From NCBI GenBank assembly GCA_013204605.1, contig JABMNI010000071.1, positions 1-64,000 on the forward strand: 64,000 nt of DNA, written 5' to 3'. The notes below the pieces were generated by a model. The model did no database searches. It was not told the origin of the DNA and was given only the letters and a program-made list of their open reading frames with translations. The position numbers were made by a program, and so were the translations under genes. This document shows positions 50,034-61,254 of this stretch, one piece after another. Position 1 is the stretch's first letter. The number at the start of each line of letters is the position of its first letter. The stretch is from Ignavibacteria bacterium. GTDB lineage: Bacteria; Bacteroidota; Ignavibacteria; Kapaibacteriales; Kapaibacteriaceae.

Positions 50034-51062
50034 GTGAATTGGCGTATCAATATTGCATTGCTAGTTTCTGTCTTCGTTCTTCAATTTGTAGGAGCGAGCG
50101 CACAGTTGAGTTTTTCCTTCTCCGCCGATTCCTTAAATCTTGGTGATGTATTTCCGTGTTCTGCTGCCCGAGATTCATTTTGGGTGACAAATGCTGGAGT
50201 GTATATAATTCCCTCGCCGGCAGTCAGTAACGTTTCAGGATTTACTGTCACCGCAGATTCGCCGGCAAACATCGTGCCTGGAGAGCGACGAAAATTGTAC
50301 GTCGAATTCAACGGAAACATATCACGGCCGTTTTACCGCACGCCGTACATAATGACGATTAGGGTAAGCAATCAGACCGCTTCCGACACTATATGGTTAA
50401 TTGCGCGGAGGCTTCCGGGAAATTGTTGTGTGTTTGTTATTGATACAGTTAAAGGTGCAGCGGGCGAGCCGGCATCCATCGTAGTTCGCCAAGACAGAAC
50501 TTCCCCTGGTGTTAATATTACCGGAATTGAATTGGCGATGGAGTTGCTTTACAATCCTACAGTATTAGTGCCCCGCAGTTATCCTAGTCAAGTCACGATG
50601 AAAAATGTCGGTTCAGTTTCGTTTCGTGTACCACTGCTGAATTCCGATGGAATTCTTTTTGAAATGCCATGTACGATAACGTTGGGTAACGAAGACTCTA
50701 GCAGACTGGGTCCAAAGTGGTTTGGCGTTACCGATGGTAACGTAACTCATGAAACCTATTCTTCAAAGTGCATCGTGACCGGAGTCTGCCTAAAACCAAT
50801 TGCCCGCTTGTTCGATCCCACCAAGGCTCTGCAACGAGTTAGCGTTTCGGCAAACAGCCACAGCATCAACGTAAGGTTCACAGGCAATTCTTATAGTCCC
50901 TCTGTTGTGGCAATTTATTCGGTGACTGGCGGTAAGGTTGATGAAGCTGTTGTGAATTCACCCGGAAATTCCGCAGAGTACTCAACTCGCGATCTTCCTT
51001 CGGGATTGTACCTTGTAATGATAGATGGTTATTCCTCCGATCCCGTTGTAGTACTACCATGA
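50034..51062 (+). CDS. Secreted hypothetical protein with short T9SS-like C-terminus
   Basis: GTG start gives signal peptide MNWRINIALLVSVFVLQFVGASAQ; C-term LPSGLYLVMIDGYSSDPVVVLP. Confidence 0.7.
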   Translation: MNWRINIALLVSVFVLQFVGASAQLSFSFSADSLNLGDVFPCSAARDSFWVTNAGVYIIPSPAVSNVSGFTVTADSPANIVPGERRKLYVEFNGNISRPFYRTPYIMTIRVSNQTASDTIWLIARRLPGNCCVFVIDTVKGAAGEPASIVVRQDRTSPGVNITGIELAMELLYNPTVLVPRSYPSQVTMKNVGSVSFRVPLLNSDGILFEMPCTITLGNEDSSRLGPKWFGVTDGNVTHETYSSKCIVTGVCLKPIARLFDPTKALQRVSVSANSHSINVRFTGNSYSPSVVAIYSVTGGKVDEAVVNSPGNSAEYSTRDLPSGLYLVMIDGYSSDPVVVLP

Positions 51063-53701
51063 CGTCAGTCGAGTACGCCAAGAAACTTCTGAAAGAAAGA
51101 TTCAACTACGACGCTTTCCGTCCGGGGCAAGAAGAAATAATAGGTGCCATACTTGCCGGTAACAATGTTCTAGGGGTACTTCCAACCGGTGCCGGAAAAT
51201 CGGTTTGTTATCAAATTCCCGCATTAATTGTCGAGCACACCACACTTGTGGTTTCGCCACTTATAGCTTTAATGAAGGATCAGGCCGACGCATTAAACCA
51301 AAAAAATATTTCTGCTCGTGTATTGCATTCAGGAGTAAACTCTGGCGATTCCAATAACATTTTGTACGAAGCAAGTCGCGGGCAGATACGAGTGCTCTTT
51401 GTGGCTCCCGAACGACTCGAGAATAAATCATTTCGTCAAACATTACGCGACATACCAATTAGCCTTGTTGTTGTTGATGAAGCTCATTGCATCTCCGAAT
51501 GGGGACACGATTTCCGTCCCGCATATCAAAACATCTCTACAATTTTCGAACACATTCCACTAACTCCCATACTAGCACTCACGGCTACCGCTACACCCGA
51601 TGTTAGGACGGACATTCGGAAAAGGTTGCTCTTAGAGAAGTGTGTTGAAATTGTAAGGGGCTTCGACAGACCCAACCTAGCGTTTCAAGTAGTCAATACG
51701 TCCCACAAATCCGAATTTGTAGCCCGTTCTTATTACAATCAGGCTTCGGGTGCTGTGATTGTGTACTGCGGCTCACGTCGCAAGGTTGATACCATGTACG
51801 AGGAACTTAAAAAGCGAAAGTTGCCGGTGCTTGCGTATCACGCCGGCATGCCCTCAGATAAGCGAGCCAGTGTACAGGAAGAGTTTATTTCAGCAGCAAG
51901 CCCAATACTCATTGCTACAAATGCATTTGGTATGGGTATCGACAAATCGGATGTTCGCCATGTAATTCATGCCGACCTGACACTAACACTTGAAGCTTAT
52001 TACCAAGAAGCCGGCCGTGCTGGCAGAGACGGCCAGAAAGCTATCTGCACGTTATTGTTTGAAAAGCGTGATCAGCAGCTGATGAATTTCTTCATTGATT
52101 GTGCCAACCCGGATATTTCCAAAATCAACCAAGTATACTCCTACTTGTACGATCGGTTGCGTGTTGCCGTGGGCGGTGGTAGTCCCGAGCCGATACAAGC
52201 TGACGACGCTTCTATTGCCAGCGATCTCGACACACCGGTACAACTTGTGCGAACTTGCTTAACCCTACTCGCGAAGTACGGAATTCTCATTCAACAAAGT
52301 GAAAGGGGTTATGCACAAATTGAAATTCGAACTTCGCGTGAGCGAATGGCGGAGTATGAATCGAATTCCCCGTTAAGCAGACAGAAGTTAATTCAGTCGC
52401 TACTAAGGTCACTTTCTAACCAGGCGTATTCGCGTGCTGTGGATTTTTCTGTGCAATCGTTTTTAATGGAGAATGGTTTTTCCAACAAGGAATTTGCCGA
52501 CGCTATTGGAGCACTGCAGGTTGCAAGGTTAATCCGTTTCAAACCTCCGGCACTAGGGTCAAGTATAATTCTTTTAAAGAACCGAATGCAAAGCGTTGCG
52601 AGCCTATTGGATGTGGATTTATTGGTAGAGAAGCGGAAAAATTCCATTGAGAAATTACATGCTGTATTGCGCTACGTTGAAACAAATCAGTGCAAGCGAA
52701 ACTTCATTCTTGGATACTTCGCCGATCCAGAAATTCATGGAGACTGTGGCAGATGTTCGTCTTGCCTAGCTCGAAATTCAAAGCATGTAAAAGTGCATTC
52801 AGCAAGATCTAAACCTATAGTTGAAAGTCTGATTAATACCGCAGCCGAGCTGGGAGGCGCATACGGTAGAAATGTAATTGTGGATGTACTGATCGGTACA
52901 CCTTCGGCAAAGGTTGTTGCGAATAGTCTTGATCAGTGTTCAGCGTGGAGTAAGCATTCGTCCTCAAGCAGAAGTGAACTCCTGCGCGAACTCGATGGAG
53001 CTGTTTCGCGGAATGAACTTATCAAAACGTCCGACAGGTATCCTGTAATAAAAATCGGACCCAAGGGGAAAGATTTGATAGGCGTGCTACCAAGCCCCTT
53101 ACAGTTTAGAAAGAAATTTACTCGTGTGTCTGATGATGTAGAAATTAGGTTGCAACAACTGAGCGTATTGCGAAGAGAAATTGCGACGGAAGCCAGTGGC
53201 ACCGGATCGGCGGTGCTGACGGATCTTCAGTTGTTGCGCATTGCTAAGGATCATCCAAGTTCGCTGAGTGATTTGAAAGCCGGAATTCATGGAAGTGGGC
53301 TTACCCTAGCGCGATACGGAGAGAGAATTGTTCATGCCATTTCTTCGACGTCATCTATGGTTCAGGCCGACGCTCCAGTTGCTTCGATGGATACTGATAT
53401 TCGAAAGTTGATTGAATTGGTGCGTCCAAAGCGTACATTGGATGACGTGGCAAAACTTGCCGGTGTTACTAAGGCTACGGCGTCACAGCTACTGCAGCGA
53501 GCGTTAGAAGCCGGAGTTGAACTTGATATGGGCGCGATGGTCGACGAAATTCTTTTTTCAAATGTGTTAGAGTTTATGCGTTACAATAGATATGCGAAGC
53601 TGAGAAATGTTAGAGAGCATATCGATGCAGATGTTGAATTGCCAGAGTTACGATTGGCTGTGGCCTTTGTAAGACGTTTGTTAATGAATGAGGTGCAGTA
53701 A
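51059..53701 (+). CDS. recQ: ATP-dependent DNA helicase RecQ
   Basis: LPTGAGKSVCYQIPAL, DEAHCISEWGHDFRPAY, QEAGRAGRDGQ, RQC zinc motif. Confidence 0.96.
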   Translation: MTSVEYAKKLLKERFNYDAFRPGQEEIIGAILAGNNVLGVLPTGAGKSVCYQIPALIVEHTTLVVSPLIALMKDQADALNQKNISARVLHSGVNSGDSNNILYEASRGQIRVLFVAPERLENKSFRQTLRDIPISLVVVDEAHCISEWGHDFRPAYQNISTIFEHIPLTPILALTATATPDVRTDIRKRLLLEKCVEIVRGFDRPNLAFQVVNTSHKSEFVARSYYNQASGAVIVYCGSRRKVDTMYEELKKRKLPVLAYHAGMPSDKRASVQEEFISAASPILIATNAFGMGIDKSDVRHVIHADLTLTLEAYYQEAGRAGRDGQKAICTLLFEKRDQQLMNFFIDCANPDISKINQVYSYLYDRLRVAVGGGSPEPIQADDASIASDLDTPVQLVRTCLTLLAKYGILIQQSERGYAQIEIRTSRERMAEYESNSPLSRQKLIQSLLRSLSNQAYSRAVDFSVQSFLMENGFSNKEFADAIGALQVARLIRFKPPALGSSIILLKNRMQSVASLLDVDLLVEKRKNSIEKLHAVLRYVETNQCKRNFILGYFADPEIHGDCGRCSSCLARNSKHVKVHSARSKPIVESLINTAAELGGAYGRNVIVDVLIGTPSAKVVANSLDQCSAWSKHSSSSRSELLRELDGAVSRNELIKTSDRYPVIKIGPKGKDLIGVLPSPLQFRKKFTRVSDDVEIRLQQLSVLRREIATEASGTGSAVLTDLQLLRIAKDHPSSLSDLKAGIHGSGLTLARYGERIVHAISSTSSMVQADAPVASMDTDIRKLIELVRPKRTLDDVAKLAGVTKATASQLLQRALEAGVELDMGAMVDEILFSNVLEFMRYNRYAKLRNVREHIDADVELPELRLAVAFVRRLLMNEVQ

Positions 53702-53702
53702 A

Positions 53703-56700
53703 ATGAAAAGAATATTTGTCATTGTTTTTTTATTCTTGATCTGCACTACACAAAGAAATTTAGCTACGGAAACACTCATTGTTACGTTGAAGTCGAGTAA
53801 CTCAGTAGCTGCATTTGTAAAAAACGGAGCTCAGGCGGTAATAGCTCCCGAAGCAATTTCTAATAGCAAATTACCCACAGTGCAGACGGTTCAGTTAACG
53901 GCCGCACTTTCTAAACTTAAGCGCCACGTTGTGATCGATTGCTCAAACAATGTGAACCAGCAAATCGTTGACTTGCTTACCGATTCAAGAGTAGAGTCAG
54001 TGAAAAGAAATCACAAATTCAAAATTGATGCAGATGAAATCACCAACGATTCTTTATCAGTGAAACAGTATGGATTAAGAATTGTAAACGCAGCTAAGGC
54101 TTGGAAAATAGCCACGGGAGTAGGGTCGGTTGTTGGGGTGTTAGATACCGGTTTCGATTGGGATCATCCAGATTTGGTCTCGCAGGTGAGGGTCGGCATG
54201 GCAGAAGATGTGAATAAGAATGGCACCTTCGAAGCTTGGCCAAGCACCGTTCAAATCGGTGGTAAAGATGGTGATCTGGATGGAATTGATAACGACGGCA
54301 ATGGATTTGTAGACGATGTGATTGGATATGATTTTGTTGATCAATCTGTGCGCAATTTAGGTGACGATCGAGACCGCGATCCGATTCCATTTGATGAACA
54401 GGGTCACGGAACGTCTGTTGCCGGAGTAATTGCAGCAACTGCAAACAATACAATTGGAATGGCCGGTTTAGCATACAATGCAAGACTAGTTGCACTGCGT
54501 GCCTTTGATGCAACTGGAAATGGTGAAGAGGATGATATTGCCACTGCTTTAGTTTATGCAGCCATGAACGGAGTTCAGATAATTAACATGAGCTTCGGCG
54601 ATGGTGTAGATTCGCCGGTGTTGCGCGATGCCGTAGAATTCGCACGCCAGATGGGCTGTGTGTTAATAGCTTCGGCTGGAAATACCGGAGTAGTATCAAG
54701 GCAATTCCCAGCCGGTTACGATGGCGTACTAGTTGTTGCGTCCACGAACGAAGATGATGTTCGATCTCCATTTTCATCAACCGGTTCCATTGTGAATATG
54801 TGCGCTCCTGGTGAACGCATAGTTACGACCGCTATCAATTCACGATACAGAACCGTGAGTGGAACCTCATTCTCAGCACCACTTACTGCGGCAGTAGCGG
54901 CGTTGTTGCTAGAAAAATTTCCGGCGGCAACAGCGTCTGAAATTACCTCAACGATTCTAGAGAACACAGTCGATCTTGGTGTGGTTGGTTGGGACAGTGA
55001 TTACGGTGTAGGAAGACTGGATGCGTTTAACTTAGTTTCTGCCATCGGCCTATCAGATGTGTTCCTTTCACGCCCAATCAACGAGGAGCAAGTCAACGTC
55101 AAGAAAAATAGCATACTCCAAGTTGAAGGTTCTACACTTTCCACAATGTCGGTTGGATACGAATTGTTCTGGGGGCGCGGATTGGAACCTGTCCAGTGGA
55201 ATAAATTTGGCGAAGGTGGAACGAAATATAAATCAACATTGGGTAGTGTTGATTTGTCGGCATTTAATTCCGGCGTCTACGTTATCAGATTAGTTGTTCG
55301 TCGTTTGGATAGTCGCACAATAGAGATTCGAAAGCGCATTAATGTTTCCAACGACGATACACTAAGAATTCTAGAATCAAAAATCGAGACTGCGTGGATT
55401 GATGATTTGAAAACCGGCGTACTTACCATTGAAACAAATCAAAATACGTATTGCAGTGTTGAAATGAGGAGCAAGGGCGATTCAACACAACTGCACGTGA
55501 CAGACATAAAGCGTTTTACACGCCTTCACTCACTTCCACTGGATGGTGTAACCGCTGGTGATTCAGTGTTTGCAACTGTTACCTGTGTAAGTGGTAGCGC
55601 AGACACTGTTCGCACGACCATCTCATTCTACTTGCAAGCAATAGCAAGCCCCCTAACCACTTTCAATGTAACGCAAACAGTTCCACTGGCCGGATACGTG
55701 CTGAATGACGTGCGAGATTTTTATTCCGATGGCAAGTCGACCTTTGTGATGAACGATGTTTCAAGCGGCTCCTTTGGATCGATAGTCACAAAGCAGAGAG
55801 ATGTTCTTGGATTCAAAAGCAAGGATTCACTTTCGAAGGTGTGGATACCGCGTGGCGTGGGCGATACCGATGGTAACGGCCGCCTAGAAGTATTCGCTCA
55901 CGTTGTTGGAAGTGCGATTTTATTTGAGTCGAGCACGGTAAACGGAAATCCATTTGAAGTGATACGGTTTGCAGATTCTACAGGAAAACTGAACGCAACA
56001 GCAATGGCCGACGTAGATGGCGACGGTCGCGAGGACCTCATTATGCTATCGGATTCCGGCTGCGTGGTGTACTCGTGGAAGGATGGGAAATATGCGCTCC
56101 TTGCCACTGCGCTAAATGTGTCGACACCGCCAATCGGAAATTTTGCCAACAGAATCGACGAGGTAAGTGTTGGCGTAGGAGATTTTAATGGTAATGGTCA
56201 AACCGAGATTGCGTTTTCAGATACCGACGGTGATCTGTTAATTTATGAGTTCGACGGATCGAAGTTCGTGATGATGTTTATGCAGGAAAATAGTGGGGCA
56301 GGGGGCTCTGGGTATGTAGCTAGTGGAGATATAGATGGTGATGGAAAACCGGACATTGTACTGGGTATTCCGGATTCTGTTCAGGCCAGACCCGACGGTG
56401 AATACGGAAGACAGATGTGGACGTACAGATTTTTCCGTAGCACCAACTTGAATGCGTACGAAGAGTTTTGGACAGAAAGAATATACGGTGTCAGGTACGG
56501 AATTGGATTTCGCAATGGTGTTGAAATTGGGCAGCTTGATATGCGTAATGGCAGCGAGGTAGTGATTTGTGCCTTCCCACGGCTGTACATTTTTACTTGG
56601 GATAAAATTTCATCCACAATGTTGCCCTTCTGGTACAAACCAGACGTGGTGTCGCCGAGATTTTTAGTACACGATTTCAATAGTAACGGTGTGAACGAAA

Positions 56701-57971
56701 TAGGCTATGGCACAACCAGTGCAGAGTTGGGTTATATGACTCAGTTTGCATTTGCCGAGGCGGACACAACCACGTCCGGATTAAACTCACCCGCGGGGCT
56801 TAGGGCAACGCTCCAGAGCGACACAACAGCGGTCATCAGCTGGATGCCAGTAACGGGCGCTCAGGAATATGAGGTACAGAGAGCCACGTCCAATAATCCG
56901 ATTTTCAAAACTTTCATTACAGTTTCTAGTGTGACGATTAGAACAGACTCGTTAGAAAAAAACAAGTTGTATAAATTTCGTGTTGTTGCGATAGCTAGCA
57001 ACGCAGCTCAAAACAGCCGACCCTCTGCGGCGGTGGAGGTTTTTACGGGCCAGCAAATAATTGCACAAGCAGCAGTGCCCGACACTAACGTTGCTACAAA
57101 CAATTCAAATTCTGTTCAGATTCGCGTGCGATACAGTGGTGCGATAAACCAACACATCACGCAGCCATCGGCGTTTGTACTAATGACGTCGGCAGACTCA
57201 ATATTGGCCGTTGGTTCATCGGCCGTTGCCGCGACCGACAATGAGATAATTGTCGGGTTCAGACTAGCATCATTATTTCAAGGGAAGGCAGACCTTTTTT
57301 GCGGCGCCATCCTTGATGCGAACGAAGTTCCCACTTTAACTTCTAGACTTCCACTCACCATAAAAACTGAGCGCGCTGAAAAGCCCCTTATCATAAATAA
57401 TTTTACGTTGAACGGATCGAATGCTGCAACACTGAGTTTTTCGGAACCGATGGATGTGAATGGACTAACGGATGCTGCGAATTATTTACTAGCACCTACG
57501 GGCAAGATTAGTTCGGTTTCAATACTTGATGATTCAACCGTGCAAGCAACGTTCGGGACGGATCCTCCATTAGCTGCACTTGGCCTGACATATTCACTAA
57601 CCGTGAGCAGCGTTCGTAGTAGCGGGGGGGTGCCGATAACTACGGGTGCGGGGAATACCGTGCAATTTGTTTTAGCGTCGACTTCGGCGAATGACGTGTT
57701 TGTGTATCCGCATCCAATCACATTGTCTACCGACAATTCCGTTACGTTTGCTAATCTTCCACCCAAGGCCGTGGTGGAAATAATTGACCAAAGATTCTCA
57801 CCGTTACAGTCGTTACATGAAACAGATGGAAATGGGGGAGTGGAATGGAACCTACGTACATCTAAGGGTGAGGCTCTAGTTCCTGGCGTATACTTTTATC
57901 GCGTGACCGGTACAACGTCTTCTGGTGCCGCGGTAGACAGTGGGTTGCAAAAGTTCTGGGTGAAACGATAA
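53703..57971 (+). CDS. Secreted S8 (subtilisin) peptidase with VCBS/FG-GAP repeats, FN3 and T9SS C-terminus
   Basis: VLDTGFDWDHPDL, GHGTSVAGVIAA, GTSFSAPLTAA; DVDGDGREDLIML; C-term LVPGVYFYRVTG. Confidence 0.92.
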   Translation: MKRIFVIVFLFLICTTQRNLATETLIVTLKSSNSVAAFVKNGAQAVIAPEAISNSKLPTVQTVQLTAALSKLKRHVVIDCSNNVNQQIVDLLTDSRVESVKRNHKFKIDADEITNDSLSVKQYGLRIVNAAKAWKIATGVGSVVGVLDTGFDWDHPDLVSQVRVGMAEDVNKNGTFEAWPSTVQIGGKDGDLDGIDNDGNGFVDDVIGYDFVDQSVRNLGDDRDRDPIPFDEQGHGTSVAGVIAATANNTIGMAGLAYNARLVALRAFDATGNGEEDDIATALVYAAMNGVQIINMSFGDGVDSPVLRDAVEFARQMGCVLIASAGNTGVVSRQFPAGYDGVLVVASTNEDDVRSPFSSTGSIVNMCAPGERIVTTAINSRYRTVSGTSFSAPLTAAVAALLLEKFPAATASEITSTILENTVDLGVVGWDSDYGVGRLDAFNLVSAIGLSDVFLSRPINEEQVNVKKNSILQVEGSTLSTMSVGYELFWGRGLEPVQWNKFGEGGTKYKSTLGSVDLSAFNSGVYVIRLVVRRLDSRTIEIRKRINVSNDDTLRILESKIETAWIDDLKTGVLTIETNQNTYCSVEMRSKGDSTQLHVTDIKRFTRLHSLPLDGVTAGDSVFATVTCVSGSADTVRTTISFYLQAIASPLTTFNVTQTVPLAGYVLNDVRDFYSDGKSTFVMNDVSSGSFGSIVTKQRDVLGFKSKDSLSKVWIPRGVGDTDGNGRLEVFAHVVGSAILFESSTVNGNPFEVIRFADSTGKLNATAMADVDGDGREDLIMLSDSGCVVYSWKDGKYALLATALNVSTPPIGNFANRIDEVSVGVGDFNGNGQTEIAFSDTDGDLLIYEFDGSKFVMMFMQENSGAGGSGYVASGDIDGDGKPDIVLGIPDSVQARPDGEYGRQMWTYRFFRSTNLNAYEEFWTERIYGVRYGIGFRNGVEIGQLDMRNGSEVVICAFPRLYIFTWDKISSTMLPFWYKPDVVSPRFLVHDFNSNGVNEIGYGTTSAELGYMTQFAFAEADTTTSGLNSPAGLRATLQSDTTAVISWMPVTGAQEYEVQRATSNNPIFKTFITVSSVTIRTDSLEKNKLYKFRVVAIASNAAQNSRPSAAVEVFTGQQIIAQAAVPDTNVATNNSNSVQIRVRYSGAINQHITQPSAFVLMTSADSILAVGSSAVAATDNEIIVGFRLASLFQGKADLFCGAILDANEVPTLTSRLPLTIKTERAEKPLIINNFTLNGSNAATLSFSEPMDVNGLTDAANYLLAPTGKISSVSILDDSTVQATFGTDPPLAALGLTYSLTVSSVRSSGGVPITTGAGNTVQFVLASTSANDVFVYPHPITLSTDNSVTFANLPPKAVVEIIDQRFSPLQSLHETDGNGGVEWNLRTSKGEALVPGVYFYRVTGTTSSGAAVDSGLQKFWVKR

Positions 57972-57972
57972 A

Positions 57973-59406
57973 CTATTTTCCGATTGATGTAACAGCATCC
58001 CTAAAGCCACCAATATTACCGTTGCTCAACAACAGAATTATATCAGTTGCTTGCACCTTTCCCGACAGAAATTCTTCAACATGAGCTCCCCACGGAGTTT
58101 CGGCAAATGAAGAATCAATTTGCGTTGCATTTATCCCGCTGCTGATGAGTGCCGATATTATAGCCTTGGTATCAAGGCGGTCTTCCACTGCGTATCGCTC
58201 TGGTCTGTTGATAGGACCAACGCAGACAGTGTCTGCTCCATCAAAACACTCAGACAATTCCTTCTGGAAAAAATTTCTCGTGGTAGTGTTGGAACGTGGT
58301 TCAAACACTGCATGAATTTTGTTGTTTGGATACATATTGCGAACCGCCTTTACCGTAGCGGCAATTGCCGTGGGATGATGTGCAAAGTCATCAATGACTA
58401 ATGCGCCGTTCCAAGTTCCAATTGCTTCTAGTCTTCGTTTGGGGGCGATAAATGATTTGAAGGCAGTCTGTTGTTCTTGAGCGTTAACACCAACAAAGTG
58501 AGTTGCTGCTATTGCCATTACTGCATTCCGAACAGAATGTTCGCCAGGCATGTTAATTGTAAAGTTGCCATAGTGTAATCCGTCTCGATCGAGATCAAAA
58601 CTCATTTCTCGAGAGCTCTGTAGCAAATTCGATGCTCTCCAAAAAGCATCTTCCGCTAGCCCCACACTTTGAATTGGCGCAAAGCTGTTGGTACTCGCAG
58701 CAGCTACGTTAGCATCGTCGGAGTTGATTAGTACAATTCCATTGTCGGGCACGAGCCGCAGCATGTGCTTGAACGATGTAACAATAGCTCCGAGGTCATT
58801 AAAAATGTCGGCATGATCAAATTCAATGTTGTTAACAATTGCCACTGTGGGGCGGTAGTGAACGAACTTGCTACGTTTGTCGAAAAACGCCGTATCGTAT
58901 TCGTCACCTTCCGAAACAAAAACCCCTGCTCGCGAATTGTTAACGTCCTTCTGTAACGCCCTACATCCCACCGGAAAGTTTAGCGGAACTCCCCCCATCA
59001 TAAAGCCCGGTTGAAACCCTGCACTTTCTAAAATCCAGGCGGTCATAGAAGTTGTGGTGGTTTTGCCATGAGTGCCGCTCACAACGATCGACGTGTTTTT
59101 GTCGATCAGTACCTGCCCAACCAACGCTGCCATGCTAGTCATGGAAAGTCGGTTGCGAAGTACGTATTCCAGCTCAGGATTCCCTCTGCTAAGCGCATTA
59201 CCTACTACGAAGAGGTCTATTGGAAGTGATTCAAGCCTGGCCGAGCTGTAGCCTTCGTACCACACTATTCCAGACCCACTCAGAACTGTGCTCATCGGCG
59301 GGTACACATTTGAGTCAGAACCAGTTACATTATGTCCCAATTCCGAGCATGCAAGCGCTACCGAGCCCATTGCGCTGCCCCCAATACCAATAAAGTGTAT
59401 GTTCAT
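57973..59406 (-). CDS. mpl: Mur ligase, UDP-N-acetylmuramate:L-Ala-gamma-D-Glu-meso-DAP ligase-like
   Basis: IGIGGSAMGSVALACSELGHNVTGSDSNVYPPMSTVL, VVSGTHGKTTTTSM, DDFAHHPTAI. Confidence 0.85.
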   Translation of the reverse strand: MNIHFIGIGGSAMGSVALACSELGHNVTGSDSNVYPPMSTVLSGSGIVWYEGYSSARLESLPIDLFVVGNALSRGNPELEYVLRNRLSMTSMAALVGQVLIDKNTSIVVSGTHGKTTTTSMTAWILESAGFQPGFMMGGVPLNFPVGCRALQKDVNNSRAGVFVSEGDEYDTAFFDKRSKFVHYRPTVAIVNNIEFDHADIFNDLGAIVTSFKHMLRLVPDNGIVLINSDDANVAAASTNSFAPIQSVGLAEDAFWRASNLLQSSREMSFDLDRDGLHYGNFTINMPGEHSVRNAVMAIAATHFVGVNAQEQQTAFKSFIAPKRRLEAIGTWNGALVIDDFAHHPTAIAATVKAVRNMYPNNKIHAVFEPRSNTTTRNFFQKELSECFDGADTVCVGPINRPERYAVEDRLDTKAIISALISSGINATQIDSSFAETPWGAHVEEFLSGKVQATDIILLLSNGNIGGFRDAVTSIGK

Positions 59407-59489
59407 ATTGCTAACTAACTTCGAGAGAAAGTGGTATCTTTAAACTTGCTCAAAAATACTCATCGAGAATTCATCATCTAAGGAAAGTA

Positions 59490-60833
59490 ATGTCGAAATT
59501 GATTTTAGTGGTGTTATGCACTATCGTTTTAAGTTTTTCTGCCGAAGCACAATTTTGGAAAGAGACCACTCCTTTTGGAACGGTTACTGAATGTTTAGCC
59601 TCGAATTCAAAGGGCTGGGTTTTTGCCGGCGCGGAAAACAGTTCTGTGTATAGGACAAAGAACCTAGGAGCAACTTGGGAACGTTTTAATAACGGCTTGG
59701 AGGATGGCGGGCCTAACTTTTTCACCGTTAGCTCACTCAGTGTAGGCGTGAACGACGAACTGTACGCAACAATGAATGGAAAGGGGCTTTACAAATCCAC
59801 AGATGATGGTGAGAATTGGGCTGCGCTACCAATCAATATTACGATAAATCCTGCTGCGAGAATTGTTGCTAGTACTAAGGTTGTTGAAGGAAAAACAAAA
59901 ATATTTTTGTGTTATGATGGCGGACCGAAATTCTTGTTTCTAAGATTGTCATACGATGGCGGGGCAACATTTTCTACTATTCCAACTTCTGGACTGCCGG
60001 GCCTAATGTCGAGCTTGTTCTTTACGTTTCAGAGTCCAAATTCAAACCGGATTTTTGTGTCTGTTGCGTATAACAAAGGGTTGTACAAATCCACTAACGA
60101 CGGTATTAATTGGACCAGAATTGATTCCGACCCGAATTCGGGCGAAAGTGACGATAATTTTATAACCATGGCAGCGGCTCCGAACGGAGATCTTTTTGTT
60201 GGAAGGAACTCACTTCCGGCCTCTACGAAATCACAAAATGCCTGCATCTTCCGCTCTAAGGATGATGGCCTTACTTGGACGTATTTGATAGAGGGTTGGG
60301 ACAAAAGCAACATCACAACAAACAAAATTACCGGCATAGCCTTCGGTAGTAATAACATGGTTTATGCTACCACAGAGAAAACTTCAGGTACGTTTATTAG
60401 TACAAACAATGGAGATTCATGGGTAAGTGAAAACACCGGAATAAGTGGCGATGGTAGCGCCCGCGCAGTAATAGTAACGAATAGAAATCACGTTTTTCTT
60501 TCTGAAAAGGGGCCTTCGGTTTATAGCCACATTGATCCTACAATGTCTGTAAACGACAATGAGAACCGTTCTGCTTATCTGCATTACGCAAGCCCCCTAC
60601 CTGCTAATTCAGATGTAGCAATTGTAGTTTCGACTGTTAGTAGTGCAACCTTGCGTTTGCACGTTTATTCTGCGCAAGGGTTGGTTGTTCGTCCCGAAGT
60701 TAAGAGGGAAGTAAGTGCCGGAATGCACAGAATGTCACTAGATGTAAGCGGATTGGCTAACGGACTGTACGCCTATCAACTATTTGTTGATGGTGTACCA
60801 AGCGTAGGAACGTTTATTGTTTCGCACGACTAG
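59490..60833 (+). CDS. Secreted Sortilin/BNR-repeat-like protein with T9SS-like C-terminus
   Basis: Repeated YKSTDDGENW / YKSTNDGINW / ISTNNGDSW Asp-box motifs; signal peptide. Confidence 0.85.
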   Translation: MSKLILVVLCTIVLSFSAEAQFWKETTPFGTVTECLASNSKGWVFAGAENSSVYRTKNLGATWERFNNGLEDGGPNFFTVSSLSVGVNDELYATMNGKGLYKSTDDGENWAALPINITINPAARIVASTKVVEGKTKIFLCYDGGPKFLFLRLSYDGGATFSTIPTSGLPGLMSSLFFTFQSPNSNRIFVSVAYNKGLYKSTNDGINWTRIDSDPNSGESDDNFITMAAAPNGDLFVGRNSLPASTKSQNACIFRSKDDGLTWTYLIEGWDKSNITTNKITGIAFGSNNMVYATTEKTSGTFISTNNGDSWVSENTGISGDGSARAVIVTNRNHVFLSEKGPSVYSHIDPTMSVNDNENRSAYLHYASPLPANSDVAIVVSTVSSATLRLHVYSAQGLVVRPEVKREVSAGMHRMSLDVSGLANGLYAYQLFVDGVPSVGTFIVSHD

Positions 60834-60834
60834 T

Positions 60835-61254
60835 CTATTGTTTTACGCGACTAATAAACCACAAATTGTTTTGTCTTTTCGTGTTGAAATATAGCTTGCG
60901 ATAGTAGTCTAGCACGATGGTTACGCTGTGTTCTGAATCGGACGTAGTATCAACTTGAGCACCTGTTATTGGAAAGTCTACCGCCTTTTCCCAACGCTGC
61001 AGGTCGTCAGCTAATTCATACTTCTCAACAGCTAGTAGCTGTCTGCCTGATGAGTGAACCATTAGCTCTGCGGCTGCCCGGAGGTTATTGGAATCGAGCT
61101 CAGCCTTCCATAGACGGATTACACTAACAGAGGAACGTTGGCTGAGTTCAACAATTTCCGGACCTGAACTTGTAGAGCCAATCTTGAAAAGAGCACAAGA
61201 ACTTGTGCTAATGGCTATCAGTAAAATTAGAACCGTATTTGAGGTTGATATCAT
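60835..61254 (-). CDS. Small lipoprotein, hypothetical
   Basis: Lipobox-like ISTSSCALF; 4-nt overlap with the upstream gene. Confidence 0.6.
   Translation of the reverse strand: MISTSNTVLILLIAISTSSCALFKIGSTSSGPEIVELSQRSSVSVIRLWKAELDSNNLRAAAELMVHSSGRQLLAVEKYELADDLQRWEKAVDFPITGAQVDTTSDSEHSVTIVLDYYRKLYFNTKRQNNLWFISRVKQ

Noticed and set aside
53953-54513. 139-aa His/Gln-rich ORF antisense to the S8 peptidase
   Set aside because: Composition is a by-product of the Asp/Gly-rich coding sequence on the opposite strand.
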